From: Porphyrobacter sp.
GTDB lineage: Bacteria > Pseudomonadota > Alphaproteobacteria > Sphingomonadales > Sphingomonadaceae
Direction: 5' to 3'
Length of the DNA: 5,194 nucleotides
Assembly (NCBI GenBank): GCA_021732945.1
Contig: JAKFWB010000426.1
Span: 1-5,194 of the forward strand
Below the pieces are notes generated by a model. That model did no database searches, was not told where the DNA came from, and saw only the letters and a program-made list of their open reading frames with translations. Made by a program: the position numbers and the translations under genes. Shown one piece after another: positions 5,088 to 5,194 of this stretch; position 1 is the first letter of the stretch; each line of letters opens with the position of its first letter.

Positions 5088-5194
5088 ATGCGTTACGAAA
5101 CCAGCATGACGGTCAAAGGCCAGATCACCGTGCCCAAGGACGTGCGCGATCTGCTAGGGCTTAAGCCGGGCCAGAAGGTGCAGATCGAAACCGA
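5088..5194 (+). CDS. AbrB/MazE/SpoVT-family antitoxin-type DNA-binding protein, 3' end cut off by window
   Basis: Only the first 35 complete codons are visible, open to the window edge. They encode MRYETSMTVKGQITVPKDVR followed by DLLGLKPGQKVQIET. The pattern TVKGQITVPKDVRDLLGLKPGQKV is the swapped-hairpin DNA-binding domain typical of AbrB/MazE/VapB-like antitoxins. The ATG at 5088 is preferred because the promoter points to it; an in-frame ATG at 5106 would leave a shorter N-terminus but still most of the domain. In this family the C-terminal half binds a toxin, usually a PIN-domain (VapC) or MazF-type nuclease encoded just downstream, which cannot be seen here. A stand-alone transition-state-type regulator is the alternative. 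Confidence 0.85.
   Translation, partial: MRYETSMTVKGQITVPKDVRDLLGLKPGQKVQIET

Overview
The window looks like chromosomal DNA from a high-GC alphaproteobacterium, most likely Sphingomonadales (an Erythrobacter- or Sphingomonas-like organism). This rests on the protein sequences (an alphaproteobacterial-type S21, GatA/GatC and CrcB), the strong G/C preference at third codon positions, and short GC-rich palindromes of the kind scattered through sphingomonad genomes. The taxon is inferred from pattern recognition, not from a search.

Left part, minus strand (1-1554): crcB, a Fluc-type fluoride channel, is followed by an RluA/RluC-family 23S rRNA pseudouridine synthase. The two genes overlap by ATGA. 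The synthase runs off the left edge without a stop codon.

Middle (1555-2052): about 500 bases with no convincing gene separate the leftward crcB pair from the rightward rpsU. Some 268 bases of this are an element with 33-bp terminal inverted repeats (30/33 matching), TA at both edges and several nested inverted repeats inside. It looks like a non-autonomous MITE-type insertion or a repeat-family member. It ends only 35 bases from the crcB start codon. The remainder is the upstream region of rpsU, with one clear hairpin.

Right part, plus strand (2053-5035): rpsU (ribosomal protein S21) ends in two hairpins, the second a good intrinsic terminator. Next comes a compact cluster: a membrane-anchored FKBP-type prolyl isomerase, gatC and gatA (two of the three subunits of the tRNA-dependent amidotransferase that makes Gln-tRNA(Gln) and/or Asn-tRNA(Asn)), and an unrecognised 52-residue single-pass membrane protein that starts at a GTG overlapping the gatA stop. 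A head-to-head pair of REP-like palindromes fills most of the gatC-gatA gap. No gatB is present in the window.

Right edge (5052-5194): the start of an AbrB/MazE-type antitoxin gene sits behind a compact promoter. TTGACA and TAATAC lie 17 bases apart, and two interleaved perfect inverted repeats cover both boxes. The predicted transcription start falls on or next to the ATG, so the mRNA is probably leaderless. The toxin partner, if there is one, is beyond the window.

Most of the window is ordinary translation-related housekeeping: rRNA modification, S21, and tRNA amidation. The unusual parts are the inverted-repeat element, the REP pair inside the gat cluster, the small membrane ORF and the antitoxin operator.
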